Source: Shimia isoporae (GTDB lineage: Bacteria; Pseudomonadota; Alphaproteobacteria; Rhodobacterales; Rhodobacteraceae). Taken from it: a stretch of 64,000 bases of DNA. The notes under the pieces are model-generated. The model was not told the origin of the DNA. It did not search any database and saw only the letters and a program-made list of their open reading frames with translations. The position numbers and the translations under genes were made by a program. The stretch lies in contig NZ_SMGR01000001.1 of the NCBI RefSeq assembly GCF_004346865.1, positions 2,046,001 to 2,110,000 on the forward strand, in the 5' to 3' direction. How positions within the stretch are numbered: the stretch's first letter is position 1; each line of letters starts with the position of its first letter. Shown here one piece after another: positions 44,352 through 52,617 of the stretch.

Positions 44352-44807
44352 TTATTGGCCTGCGGCGACACCGGTCAACTTGCCGAGCGCGCCCGCCATT
44401 TTGCCAAGATATGCGGCGTCGTTGGCGATGGTGAGGTCATCCAGCATGTCGGTCGGGTTTTCATAGGCCAGCCAAACCTTGCCCTCTGCGTCTTGGTAAA
44501 CAAGCACCTTGAGCGGCAGATAGAGGCCAGCAAGCGGATCATCCTGCATTGCCGGGGTGCCAATCTTGGGGCTGCCGAAGATCAGGAGTTGGGAGTCGCC
44601 AAGGTCCATATCGACGCTTTTGGCCCCTGCCCCGTGATCAATGCGCGCAAAAACCGCGACGCCGGCTTTGGTCACGGCGGCCTCAAGCGCGTCCATCGTT
44701 TCGGCCACTGATCCGGTGGCGGCCACTTTGACAATGTCGTCGTCCATCGCGGCCACAGGCATTGCAAAAGCCGCAAGCGCGGCGCAGGTGCTCAAAAAAC
44801 GTTTCAT
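44352..44807 (-). CDS. Secreted DUF302 family protein
   Basis: A 151-residue exported protein. A signal peptide occupies about residues 1-20 (MKRFLSTCAALAAFAMPVAA). The remainder is the DUF302 domain: TMDALEAAVTKAGVAVFARIDH, LLIFGSPKIGTPAMQDDPLAGLYLPLKVLVYQD (quoted in parts: FGSPKIGTPAM, LYLPLKVLVYQD), and VWLAYENPTDM. The fold is known from archaeal structures but the role is unclear; the buried methionines and conserved N-P pair may suggest a ligand. GGAG lies 6 nt upstream of ATG 44807. Confidence 0.88.
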   Translation of the reverse strand: MKRFLSTCAALAAFAMPVAAMDDDIVKVAATGSVAETMDALEAAVTKAGVAVFARIDHGAGAKSVDMDLGDSQLLIFGSPKIGTPAMQDDPLAGLYLPLKVLVYQDAEGKVWLAYENPTDMLDDLTIANDAAYLGKMAGALGKLTGVAAGQ

Positions 44808-44905
44808 CACAAACTCCAAAGCATCAAATCAGATGGCAACATGGTCTGGCGTCAGGGGCCATTTGTGAATAGACAAACGCGTGAAGTGCAAAAATAGGCG
44901 AGCGC

Positions 44906-45703
44906 ATGCTGAAAACACGATTGATCCCCTGTCTGGACGTGGCCGACGGCCGTGTTGTGAAAGGCGTGAATTTTGTGGGGCTGCGCGATGCGGGCGACCC
45001 TGTGGAAGCGGCGCGCGCCTATGATGCGGCGGGCGCGGATGAGATCTGCTTTCTGGATATTCATGCAACGCACGACAATCGCGGCGTAATGATCGACATG
45101 GTGCAGCGCACGGCAGAGCAGTGTTTTGTACCGCTGACCGTGGGGGGCGGTGTGCGCACCGTGGCGGATGTGCGCAAGCTTTTGTTGGCGGGCGCGGACA
45201 AGGTGAGCTTCAACTCTGCCGCCGTGGCGAACCCTGACGTGATTGCCGAGGCTGCGGCGCAGTTTGGCAGCCAGTGCATTGTTTGCGCGATTGATGCCAA
45301 GACGATTGGGCATGATGAAAACGGCGTTCCGAACCGCTGGGGGATTTTCACCCACGGCGGGCGCAAAGAAGCGCTGGACAAAGACGGCAAGCCAATTGAT
45401 GCAGTGGAATTTGCCAAGCTGGTCGTGGCGAAGGGCGCTGGGGAAATTCTGCTGACCTCGATGGATCGCGACGGCACCAAGGCGGGTTTCAACCTGCCAT
45501 TGACCAAAGCGATCAGTGATGCGGTGAACGTGCCGGTTATTGCATCGGGTGGCGTGGGCACGCTGGACCATTTGGTCGAAGGCGTGACCAAAGGTGGCGC
45601 GAGCGCGGTGTTGGCAGCATCGATCTTTCACTTTGGCGAATTCACCGTGCAGGAAGCGAAGCAATACATGCACGATGCCGGTATTCCGATGAGGCTGACA
45701 TGA
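44906..45703 (+). CDS. hisF: Imidazole glycerol phosphate synthase subunit HisF (cyclase)
   Basis: Closes the imidazole ring from PRFAR and ammonia supplied by HisH. The 265-residue barrel carries the first catalytic aspartate in [14 protein letters not shown], the [12 protein letters not shown] phosphate loop, and the second aspartate in [11 protein letters not shown]. It is somewhat longer than the usual 253 residues because of an insert around the [20 protein letters not shown] hairpin. Its stop overlaps the hisE start by 4 nt. HisH is encoded far away on the opposite strand. Confidence 0.96.
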   Translation: MLKTRLIPCLDVADGRVVKGVNFVGLRDAGDPVEAARAYDAAGADEICFLDIHATHDNRGVMIDMVQRTAEQCFVPLTVGGGVRTVADVRKLLLAGADKVSFNSAAVANPDVIAEAAAQFGSQCIVCAIDAKTIGHDENGVPNRWGIFTHGGRKEALDKDGKPIDAVEFAKLVVAKGAGEILLTSMDRDGTKAGFNLPLTKAISDAVNVPVIASGGVGTLDHLVEGVTKGGASAVLAASIFHFGEFTVQEAKQYMHDAGIPMRLT

Positions 45704-46011
45704 ATACACTGAATGAACTGGCGGCGACGATTGCCCAACGGGCGAAAGCTGATCCCGAGAGCAGCTGGACGGCGAAACTGCTGGCCAAAGGGCCGGAGAA
45801 ATGTGCCGAAAAGTTTGGCGAGGAAGCCATTGAGGCGGTGATTGAAGCGGTCAAGGGCGACCGCGAAAAATTGACGTACGAAGCCGCGGACGTGCTGTAT
45901 CACCTGTTGGTTATGCTTGAAGCGCGCGATGTGGCGCTGGAGGATGTACTGACGGAACTGGCGCGTCGTCAGGGATTGAGCGGCATCGCCGAGAAGGCTG
46001 CGCGCAGCTGA
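45700..46011 (+). CDS. hisE: Phosphoribosyl-ATP pyrophosphatase
   Basis: Hydrolyses phosphoribosyl-ATP to phosphoribosyl-AMP, the second step of histidine synthesis. The 103-residue MazG-like all-helical protein has the metal-binding pattern [14 protein letters not shown] and [19 protein letters not shown], with ExxE and ExxD pairs. It is the separate (not HisIE-fused) form usual in alphaproteobacteria. An ATGA overlap couples it to hisF. Confidence 0.95.
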   Translation: MNTLNELAATIAQRAKADPESSWTAKLLAKGPEKCAEKFGEEAIEAVIEAVKGDREKLTYEAADVLYHLLVMLEARDVALEDVLTELARRQGLSGIAEKAARS

Positions 46012-46073
46012 GGGATTGCCCTGAAGCAAACCCCGCCTATAGTCAGGCAAACCCCGTTTACGGAGCAGCCTGG

Positions 46074-46598
46074 ATGGCGCGGCTACTGGCCTCATTTGTA
46101 TTTATTGTTTTGGTGGCTTGCGGTGTTCCCGAAGACGCCAAAAAGCCGGACATTCCGGGGCTTGAGCAGGAAATTCTCGCACTTGGGGATTTTGTGTCGC
46201 GCGAAGAAGCGGCGCGTGTGGCCCGCATTTCGTACGAATATTCCCTGCAATTGCGCTCCGAGTATCAGGTCTCTGACCCGCCGCTCATTCACAACACCAA
46301 GGTCAATCAAGGGCTTCGTTCACGCGGTTTGTGCTGGCATTGGGCGGATGATCTAGAATCCCGCCTCCGGGCAGAGAATCTGCAAACCCTGAGCCTGCAC
46401 CGCGCGATCGCGAACACGGACAATCTGCGGATTGAGCACAGCACCGTGATCCTGTCCGAGCGCGGCGAACCGATGCAAAGCGGCGTTGTGCTAGATCCGT
46501 GGCGGTACGGGGGCTACCTTTTCTGGGCGCCGATGGTCGAAGACACCCGCTACAATTGGAAACCGCGCAGCCAGGTGTTCAGAGACCGCCGCAACTAA
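46074..46598 (+). CDS. Putative lipoprotein of unknown function
   Basis: A 174-residue predicted lipoprotein. [16 protein letters not shown] ends in a lipobox (LVAC), with mature cysteine C16. The body has conserved-looking blocks [43 protein letters not shown] (quoted in part: LCWHWADDL) and [10 protein letters not shown]. The RGLCWHWAD block with cysteine followed by histidine and aspartate may be an active site of papain-like type, but that is speculation. GGAG lies 8 nt upstream. It follows hisE by 62 nt on the same strand. Confidence 0.78.
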   Translation: MARLLASFVFIVLVACGVPEDAKKPDIPGLEQEILALGDFVSREEAARVARISYEYSLQLRSEYQVSDPPLIHNTKVNQGLRSRGLCWHWADDLESRLRAENLQTLSLHRAIANTDNLRIEHSTVILSERGEPMQSGVVLDPWRYGGYLFWAPMVEDTRYNWKPRSQVFRDRRN

Positions 46599-46684
46599 TT
46601 CGTCGGCCTTTATCGGGCGTTAAGGTTTTCTCGGGCAAGAGGTTCGCAGAAAGCTGTAACCCAACGATTCCCGCCATTGATCTG

Positions 46685-48439
46685 ATGTACCGACCCTTCT
46701 GCGCCAAAGCTGTGAAAGCCTTGAAGGCTTACTATTGGCCCGAGCGCGACTCGGAGTCGACGTTTCTTGGCGCGCGAAACCGGTTGATTTGCAGCTTCAG
46801 CTTTGTGATTGGCGTGAATTCGTTTCTGCACAATATTCACCTATCGCTGATCAACTCCGGATTGCCGGAAACCGTTGCGACGCTCAGCATGGTTATTTCC
46901 GTGCTTTATTATTTCGTGCCCTCGGTCCTGCACCGGACCGGAAGCACCCGCGTAACCGCGTTGACGCTGATCTTCCTGCTGTCTGCACACACGAACATGG
47001 TGATGTATTTCGAGGAAAACCGCGTCTGGCTGAGGGAGGCATTTCTTATCGGTCCGCCTGTGATTGCCCTCTTGGTGATGGGTCCCAGACCTGCGTGGAT
47101 CGTGACGGTCTTCACATTTGCGAACCTGTTTTTCTTCTCGTATCTGGGCAAACTGCCGGTTGAGAGCGCAGCGGTTCTGTCAATCGTGATCTGTGCCTTC
47201 ATCTGGGGACTGTCGCTGTTTGACCGAGAACTCAACCGCGCGGAAAACAAATTGGTGGAATTGCGCCAGGAGGCGCAGGACGCCAACCACGCTAAATCGG
47301 AGTTTCTGGCCAATATGAGCCACGAAATCCGCACCCCAATGAACGGCTTGTCAGGCGTCTTGCAACTTTTGGAAGACACCGACCTGTCTCCGGAACAACG
47401 CGAGCTCATCCATATGGGACAAGCCTCTGGCATGACCCTTTTGCGGTTGATCAACGACGTTCTTGACTATTCCAAGATTGCAGCACGCGGCGTCACATTC
47501 GAACGTGTGCCCTGCGCCCCGTCTGAGTTGGCGCAACCTGCCGTGCACGCGCTTCAGGCTGGCGCAGAAACCCGTGGTCTGAAGCTGGTTTACCAACAAG
47601 AGAACCGCCTGCCCAAGTGGATTTCCGCTGACCCTGCACGGATGCAGCAAGTTGTCAGCAATCTCGTGAGCAACGCGCTGAAGTTTTCCAGCGAGGGCAC
47701 TGTCACGGTTAATGTAGGTCGGGAAAACGACCTGATCCGAGTGAGCGTGACGGATCAAGGCATTGGCATGACCGAAGGCGCGCAACGACGGGTTTTCCGC
47801 AAGTTTGAACAGGCCAGTGCGTCGACCAACCGCAAATATGGCGGAACCGGCCTTGGGCTTGCGATTTCCAAAGAACTGGTGGAACTGCATGGCGGCGAGA
47901 TCGGTGTTACAAGCCAACCCGGCAAAGGCAGCACATTCTGGTTCACGGTGCCGATCATCGAAGTTGAAGCACCCGTTCCGGCGGCCACACCTGCCCCAAG
48001 CGAGCCAGCAAATGTACCCAATGCACCCGGCGATCGGGAATGCCTGAAAGGGGCAAAGGTTCTGGTGGCTGAGGACACACGCACGAACCAGGTCATTGTT
48101 CAACGGTTTCTGCAGTCCATGGGTATCGAACCTGTGATCGTCGACAATGGTCGCGCCGCAGTTGAACATTGCACTCAGACAAAGTTTGACATGATCCTGA
48201 TGGACATTCAGATGCCGGAAATGGATGGCCTCGAGGCCTGTGCCAGGATCAAAAGCGAAGGTGCGTTGAACGCCAGTACGCCGATGGTTGCACTTTCAGC
48301 CAATATCCTGCCAGAACAGACAGCAAGCTACATCAGCGCTGGCATGGCCGCCTGCCTTGGCAAACCATTCCGAAAAGCGGAACTTTCGGACGTGCTTGTC
48401 CGTCTGATTGAGCGCTGCACCGAGCGAGGCGCAGCCTAA
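46685..48439 (+). CDS. Hybrid sensor histidine kinase/response regulator
   Basis: Membrane signalling protein of 584 residues. About six hydrophobic segments (35-175) form the sensor part. Then come HisKA with H213 in [15 protein letters not shown], HATPase (N box around 326-330, [12 protein letters not shown] at 387-398), a proline/alanine linker, and a receiver domain with phospho-acceptor D507 in LMDIQMP. The protein has no Hpt domain, so phosphate must go on to a separate transmitter. The start is uncertain: ATG 46685 lacks a clear ribosome site. Convergent with the CoA-binding gene, sharing 4 nt. Confidence 0.9.
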   Translation: MYRPFCAKAVKALKAYYWPERDSESTFLGARNRLICSFSFVIGVNSFLHNIHLSLINSGLPETVATLSMVISVLYYFVPSVLHRTGSTRVTALTLIFLLSAHTNMVMYFEENRVWLREAFLIGPPVIALLVMGPRPAWIVTVFTFANLFFFSYLGKLPVESAAVLSIVICAFIWGLSLFDRELNRAENKLVELRQEAQDANHAKSEFLANMSHEIRTPMNGLSGVLQLLEDTDLSPEQRELIHMGQASGMTLLRLINDVLDYSKIAARGVTFERVPCAPSELAQPAVHALQAGAETRGLKLVYQQENRLPKWISADPARMQQVVSNLVSNALKFSSEGTVTVNVGRENDLIRVSVTDQGIGMTEGAQRRVFRKFEQASASTNRKYGGTGLGLAISKELVELHGGEIGVTSQPGKGSTFWFTVPIIEVEAPVPAATPAPSEPANVPNAPGDRECLKGAKVLVAEDTRTNQVIVQRFLQSMGIEPVIVDNGRAAVEHCTQTKFDMILMDIQMPEMDGLEACARIKSEGALNASTPMVALSANILPEQTASYISAGMAACLGKPFRKAELSDVLVRLIERCTERGAA

Positions 48440-48903
48440 AGTTTTGATGAGATGATGCCGGTGGCAAACCCGCCCATGCGCAACTCACCAAAGAGCCTTT
48501 GGTATTCGATTTTCGGGCACCGGTTCTGAATGACGTCCAAGCCCTTGGCTTCCGCCTTTGCCGCAGCCTCTGCGTTCTCCACGCCGATCTGCATCCAAAC
48601 AGTTTTCAGCGACGGTAGATGCGCAATTGCGGCGTCGACAATTGGCGGCACAGCTTCGGACCTCCGGAAGATATCCACCATGTCCACCGGCGCGTCGATG
48701 TCGGACAAATCCGCGACAACGGTCTCCCCGAAAAGCATTTTGCCAGCATGGCCCGGGTTGACCGGGATTACCCGGTAGCCCTTCAGGGATAGATACCGCG
48801 CCACGTAGTAACTTGGGCGTACGGAATTCATAGATACCCCAATCACGGCAACAACTTTTGTCCGTGTGAGAATCTTTTTCAGGTTTGCGTCGGAATATTC
48901 CAT
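48436..48903 (-). CDS. CoA-binding domain protein (YccU type)
   Basis: A 155-residue Rossmann-fold protein. It has the family pattern [43 protein letters not shown], and [13 protein letters not shown], ending [14 protein letters not shown]. Such stand-alone CoA-binding proteins resemble the CoA-binding part of succinyl-CoA synthetase, but their role is unknown. In many related genomes it neighbours metY; here metY is 12 kb away. The minus-strand stop overlaps the kinase gene stop. Confidence 0.9.
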   Translation of the reverse strand: MEYSDANLKKILTRTKVVAVIGVSMNSVRPSYYVARYLSLKGYRVIPVNPGHAGKMLFGETVVADLSDIDAPVDMVDIFRRSEAVPPIVDAAIAHLPSLKTVWMQIGVENAEAAAKAEAKGLDVIQNRCPKIEYQRLFGELRMGGFATGIISSKL

Positions 48904-48927
48904 GCAACGACGCTATCGGGTGTTGTG

Positions 48928-48961
48928 AAAAAAAAGAAGCGCCCAAACAACGTTTGGGCGC
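48928..48961 (-). terminator. Strong Rho-independent terminator
   Basis: GCGCCCAAAC (48939-48948) pairs perfectly with GTTTGGGCGC (48952-48961) around a 3-nt loop. On the minus strand it is followed by TTC and eight T. The nearest minus-strand gene ends 125 nt before it. Confidence 0.85.
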
Positions 48962-49015
48962 AAGTTCGGAACGAGGGACAGTGAAGCGAAACGCAGGGTT
49001 CCACGTCTGCGTTTC
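48928..49015 (-). ncRNA. Candidate small RNA upstream of the CoA-binding gene
   Basis: On the minus strand TTGTCA (49038-49043) and TAGTGA (49016-49021) have promoter-like spacing of 16 bp. A hairpin GAAACGCAG/CTGCGTTTC (48988-49015), a C/T-rich linker, and the strong terminator follow, giving an RNA of about 85 nt. No reading frame fills it. It may instead be the 3' untranslated region of the zinc-ribbon gene. Confidence 0.35.
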
Positions 49016-49085
49016 TCACTATGTTACGTAGGTGTTGTGACAACGGATTAAAGAGGCGCTCACTGCCGCGTGAACGGATCGCTCT

Positions 49086-49385
49086 TCAATCAAATATGTC
49101 TTCTATGAAGTCGAAAGCTTCCTCGAAGATCTTTTTTGCGAATTTTCTTTTGTTTTTCAGCTTCTTACGGGGCTTCTCAGCAGTCTTCCTTTGCGCCTTG
49201 GCACTTGCCGAACGATAGGCAACTTCCCGCTCAACTCGTTGTTTTTGCAAGGGAATGGACTTCAGTTCATGCAACGGTGCACCGCAAGAAGAGCAGGACA
49301 GCTCGTGGCGGCTGTCACCTCTCAACACAAGCGCTGCGCGTGTACCGCAGTAACAACAGGTCGCGATTTTCGATGCGCCAGGCAA
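49086..49385 (-). CDS. Small zinc-ribbon protein of unknown function
   Basis: A 99-residue protein. A four-cysteine zinc ribbon is at residues 10-35: CCYCGTRAALVLRG then LSCSSCGAPLHELK. A lysine/arginine-rich stretch follows (KRKFAKK, EKPRKKLKNKRK), and the C-terminus is acidic and hydrophobic, EEAFDFIEDIFD. The TTG start at 49385 has GAGGAGG 5 nt upstream, which decides it. The basic stretch suggests nucleic-acid or membrane-surface contact, but this is inference. Confidence 0.78.
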   Translation of the reverse strand: MPGASKIATCCYCGTRAALVLRGDSRHELSCSSCGAPLHELKSIPLQKQRVEREVAYRSASAKAQRKTAEKPRKKLKNKRKFAKKIFEEAFDFIEDIFD

Positions 49386-49453
49386 GTCGGCCTCCTCTCA
49401 GGTTTTCTAGAACCTAGGGTGAGCTTCGGGAAATGCGAGAGTTGTTGGCGGAT

Positions 49454-50233
49454 TTATCGGGGCAAAGATGCATAAAGCGCGACAGCCGCAGCGTTGGACA
49501 CGTTGAGCGAGCCAAAGGCGCCGGCAAACTCGATCTTGACCAACTGATCTACCGTCTCCTTGGTTTTCTCGCGCAAGCCCGGCCCTTCGGCCCCCATCAC
49601 CAAAGCAACCGGTTGATCCTTGCGGCCTTCCAACGCAGTTTCGATTGTCTGATCTGCCTCTCCGTCAAGACCTAGAACAAGGTAGCCCATGTTCTGCAAT
49701 TCCGAGATGGCATCTGCCAAGTTGCGCAAACGTAGATATGGCTGACGTTCCAAAGCGCCGCTGGCCGTTTTGGCCAAGGCGCCCGTTTCCGGTGCCGAGT
49801 GGTGGCGGGTCCCGATCACAGCCAGCGCACCAAAGACTTCAGCGGAGCGCAGGATCGCGCCCACATTGTGCGGGTCAGTCACTCGGTCCAACAGAATGAG
49901 ACGCTGTGGACGTTCGTCATCAGCAATGGCCCGGTCGGCCAAACGTCCCCAATCCAGAGGCTTAACTTCCAGCGCTGCGCCTTGATGTACGGACTGCGGG
50001 TCAAGAGGAGCGGTGAACTTGCGCGGGTCAGCCATTTCGGGTGTTATTCCCGCTTCGGCAATGGCATCTGCAAGTTTGTCAGCGGCATTTCTGGTCACGA
50101 TAAGACGCAATTTTTCGCGTGCAGGATTCGTCAGAGCGTCGCGCACTGCGTGCAATCCAAAAAGCCAGACAGTTTCGGATGCGGCTTTGCGTTTTGCCTG
50201 CTCTTTTTCGACCACCCACTTGGGTTTTTTCAT
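49454..50233 (-). CDS. rlmB: 23S rRNA (guanosine-2'-O-)-methyltransferase RlmB (SpoU family)
   Basis: SpoU/TrmH-type 2'-O-methyltransferase of 259 residues, likely for G2251 of 23S rRNA. The N-terminal substrate-binding domain begins VWLFGLHAVRDALTNP. The C-terminal knot has the three SPOUT motifs: LLDRVTDPHNVGAILRSAEVFG (quoted in part: DRVTDPHNVGAILRSA), VALVMGAEGPGLR and FGSLNVSNAAAVALY. A basic N-terminal tail (KKPKWVVEKEQAKRK) fits RNA binding. It is divergent from the tRNA-Tyr gene. Confidence 0.92.
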   Translation of the reverse strand: MKKPKWVVEKEQAKRKAASETVWLFGLHAVRDALTNPAREKLRLIVTRNAADKLADAIAEAGITPEMADPRKFTAPLDPQSVHQGAALEVKPLDWGRLADRAIADDERPQRLILLDRVTDPHNVGAILRSAEVFGALAVIGTRHHSAPETGALAKTASGALERQPYLRLRNLADAISELQNMGYLVLGLDGEADQTIETALEGRKDQPVALVMGAEGPGLREKTKETVDQLVKIEFAGAFGSLNVSNAAAVALYASLPR

Positions 50234-50305
50234 GGTCCAGACCCCTTAAAATGCTGAAGGGGCATCAATGCGATGCCCAGCCGCCATGTGCAAGATATTT
50301 TCTTG

Positions 50306-50334
50306 TTGACGCCCCCCACACATCAAAGTAATCA
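50306..50334 (+). promoter_or_regulatory. Promoter of tRNA-Tyr
   Basis: TTGACG (50306-50311) and TAATCA (50329-50334) with a 17-bp spacer, 35 nt before the mature tRNA end. A good housekeeping-sigma match with no other gene between. Confidence 0.65.
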
Positions 50335-50369
50335 GCCCCTCACACCACGGTCGCAAGACCGAAGAAAGT

Positions 50370-50453
50370 GGGCGACAGGCCGCAAGGTGTGGCAGGGGAC
50401 TGTAACTCCCTCGCGGAGACGCACGCTTGGTTCGATTCCAAGGTCGCCCACCA
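50370..50453 (+). tRNA. tRNA-Tyr (GTA)
   Basis: 84 nt with acceptor stem GGGCGAC/GTCGCCC, discriminator A and encoded CCA. The anticodon loop CTGTAAC reads GTA for tyrosine. The T arm is CTTGG-TTCGATT-CCAAG. A long variable arm (class II, as bacterial tRNA-Tyr) lies between them. Promoter at 50306-50334. A weak CGCGC/GCGCG hairpin with GGCTTTT (50482-50500) may terminate it. Confidence 0.94.
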
Positions 50454-50644
50454 CTTTCTCTCTTGAAATCAGCAACAAACACGCGCCTTTGCGCGGGCTT
50501 TTGCCGACAATTCCGCCCAAACGGCGGATGTTTCTGATTTGATAAAAATACGGGTGTCAATGGCCGTTTTCCGGTCACTCTCCTTTAGGTCTCATTAAGT
50601 CCTTTGCCCTACTTCGAGCCGCGATACACCCTCGGAGAAACCGC

Positions 50645-52480
50645 GTGGAATTCAGCCGTTCACACTTGAAAGCGCTGCTTTTTGTTGCCTTGGTCGCCTG
50701 CGTTGCCGCTGCGCCGTTCTTTGTGCATTTTCTGGGCAAGTCCAGCGCGCGGAACACTGCCAATGACAGCTACGAACAGGTACTGGATGGCGAATGGCAC
50801 TTTGCATGGGGAGAGTATTTGTCTCCCGCGGCCGTCCTTGAGGCCTTGGCTGCAAACACTCTGGATGTGGTTTCCACCCCGTCAACCTGGGCCAGCCATT
50901 TGCCGCATGACTCTGCAAATCCGTACAATCACGGCATTGCCACTTATGCCCGCGAATTGCATCTTCCGGAAGACAAGGACATTTCCCTCGTTCTGCACGT
51001 TGAACGGATACCGGAAGCCTACGAGGTCTTTTGGGTTCCCAAAGGATCCCCAGACGCAGCAATACGCATCGCCTCCGAGGGCAACCTAACTGGCCCGGCA
51101 AAAGCCGCTTATGTCGACCTATCCCACCCTGTAAACGGAAGCGGTAAAGGTGTCCTTTTGATACACGTCCGCAAGGACGTTCTGGCTTGGGGCGGCTTTT
51201 TTAACCCGCCGCGCATCACAACGTCGGAAATCGACAACGTTAACCGCAAGCTCCAACGTATTTTTGACGGCTTTTGGACGGGCTGTCTGTTTTTTGCGGT
51301 TTTCCAGAACTTCTACCTGTTCAGTCTGCGCCGCAACGATTATGCGCCATTGCTGCTCGGAAACGCAGCATTGATCGTAATGCTGCACCTTGCTGCGTCA
51401 TCGAACTCGCTCGAAGTCATTTTCGGCACTGGAGTTCACGTTCTCAGGACCAGGATCGAACTGCTGGCCACCGTTACAGTCGGGCCGATCCTGCTTTTGA
51501 CAATCCGATACCTCATTCCTCCGCTGATCGGCCCCGTGCTCATGTGGACCATTGTCGGGTTCGGAGGCTTTGCAGGCATCTTCATTCTGGCGGCGCCCGC
51601 CGACCTGATGTCGTACTATCTTCTCGTCTATGAGGCCTTCCTGATCCTCGTTTTCCTGGTGATGGGCTACGGTTTGGGGCGGGCTATGCTTGACGGCAAA
51701 CAAGGTGCTACGACATTGATGCTGGCGCTTGTTTTTATACTTTCCGCTGCGGTTCACGACATCATCGCGGCAGAAACCGGAAGCACACAGTACCGCATCA
51801 CAGCAATGGCCATTTTTGTCTTTATGGCACTTTGCACATTGTTTGTCGGGCGCAAGGTTTCAATCGCCATCAGTCGCAGTCAGATGCTGGAAGAAGAAAA
51901 GGAAATGCTCAAAAAGCTGCACAGCGACGCAGTGAATTCGGCGCGGCGCGATCATCTGACAGGGCTGTTGAACCGACAGGCTTTTGATCATGAGTTCACC
52001 CACGCATGGCGAGCATCCAACGCCAAGGTCGAGCCGCTCTCGGTTGTCCTGTTCGACATCGATCATTTCAAACAAGTCAACGATACGTATGGGCACCCGA
52101 TGGGGGACCGTGTACTGAAATCGCTGGCCGATCGATTGGCGGACTTCCCGATGCGTCGGCACGACCGTGTTTGCCGCTATGGCGGGGAGGAGTTCGCGCT
52201 CATTCTGCCAAACACACTCTTGGAAGACGCCTTGTTGGTGGCTGAAAAAATCCGCGAAGACGTGGCCGAGACTCCTGTGATCGACGATCCTGAATTTGCG
52301 TTGTCTGTAACTTGCAGTTTTGGTGTGGCATGTACGATCACAGCATCCGGATGCTCCGCCGAAAGCCTTCTGGAGCGCGCGGACGAGGCCCTTTATGCCG
52401 CAAAAGATCAGGGCCGCAACTGCGTCAACGGCGTTTACAGCCTCCAGCACCCGCAGTTCCCCGACATCTCCGCGACATGA
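50645..52480 (+). CDS. Membrane diguanylate cyclase with extracellular DISM-like sensor, copy 1
   Basis: Makes cyclic di-GMP from two GTP. The 611-residue protein has an N-terminal signal/anchor, an extracellular beta domain (about 40-210; LDGEWHFAWGEYLSP is typical of the 7TMR-DISM extracellular type), seven or so membrane helices (about 215-410), a short coiled coil, and a GGDEF domain. GGEEF is at 513-517, and the inhibitory-site RxxD (RRHD) at 504-507, so the enzyme should be active and product-inhibited. The GTG start has GGAG 7 nt upstream. A close paralogue follows. Confidence 0.9.
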   Translation: MEFSRSHLKALLFVALVACVAAAPFFVHFLGKSSARNTANDSYEQVLDGEWHFAWGEYLSPAAVLEALAANTLDVVSTPSTWASHLPHDSANPYNHGIATYARELHLPEDKDISLVLHVERIPEAYEVFWVPKGSPDAAIRIASEGNLTGPAKAAYVDLSHPVNGSGKGVLLIHVRKDVLAWGGFFNPPRITTSEIDNVNRKLQRIFDGFWTGCLFFAVFQNFYLFSLRRNDYAPLLLGNAALIVMLHLAASSNSLEVIFGTGVHVLRTRIELLATVTVGPILLLTIRYLIPPLIGPVLMWTIVGFGGFAGIFILAAPADLMSYYLLVYEAFLILVFLVMGYGLGRAMLDGKQGATTLMLALVFILSAAVHDIIAAETGSTQYRITAMAIFVFMALCTLFVGRKVSIAISRSQMLEEEKEMLKKLHSDAVNSARRDHLTGLLNRQAFDHEFTHAWRASNAKVEPLSVVLFDIDHFKQVNDTYGHPMGDRVLKSLADRLADFPMRRHDRVCRYGGEEFALILPNTLLEDALLVAEKIREDVAETPVIDDPEFALSVTCSFGVACTITASGCSAESLLERADEALYAAKDQGRNCVNGVYSLQHPQFPDISAT

Positions 52481-52617
52481 ATCGAACCATGACGGACGGT
52501 GCGACGGCAGCGTACGAATTATTGCGTAGAATTCACTTCACCAACCGAAGTTTTATCGCCTCTTAAGCTTTCGACCTTAGAACCCAATACAAGTACTAAA
52601 TTGGCCGGAGCCGGTTG

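Noticed and set aside
50454..50644. Integration of a mobile element at tRNA-Tyr
   Set aside because: No integrase gene and no duplicated tRNA 3' end was seen; the downstream cyclase genes look chromosomal.
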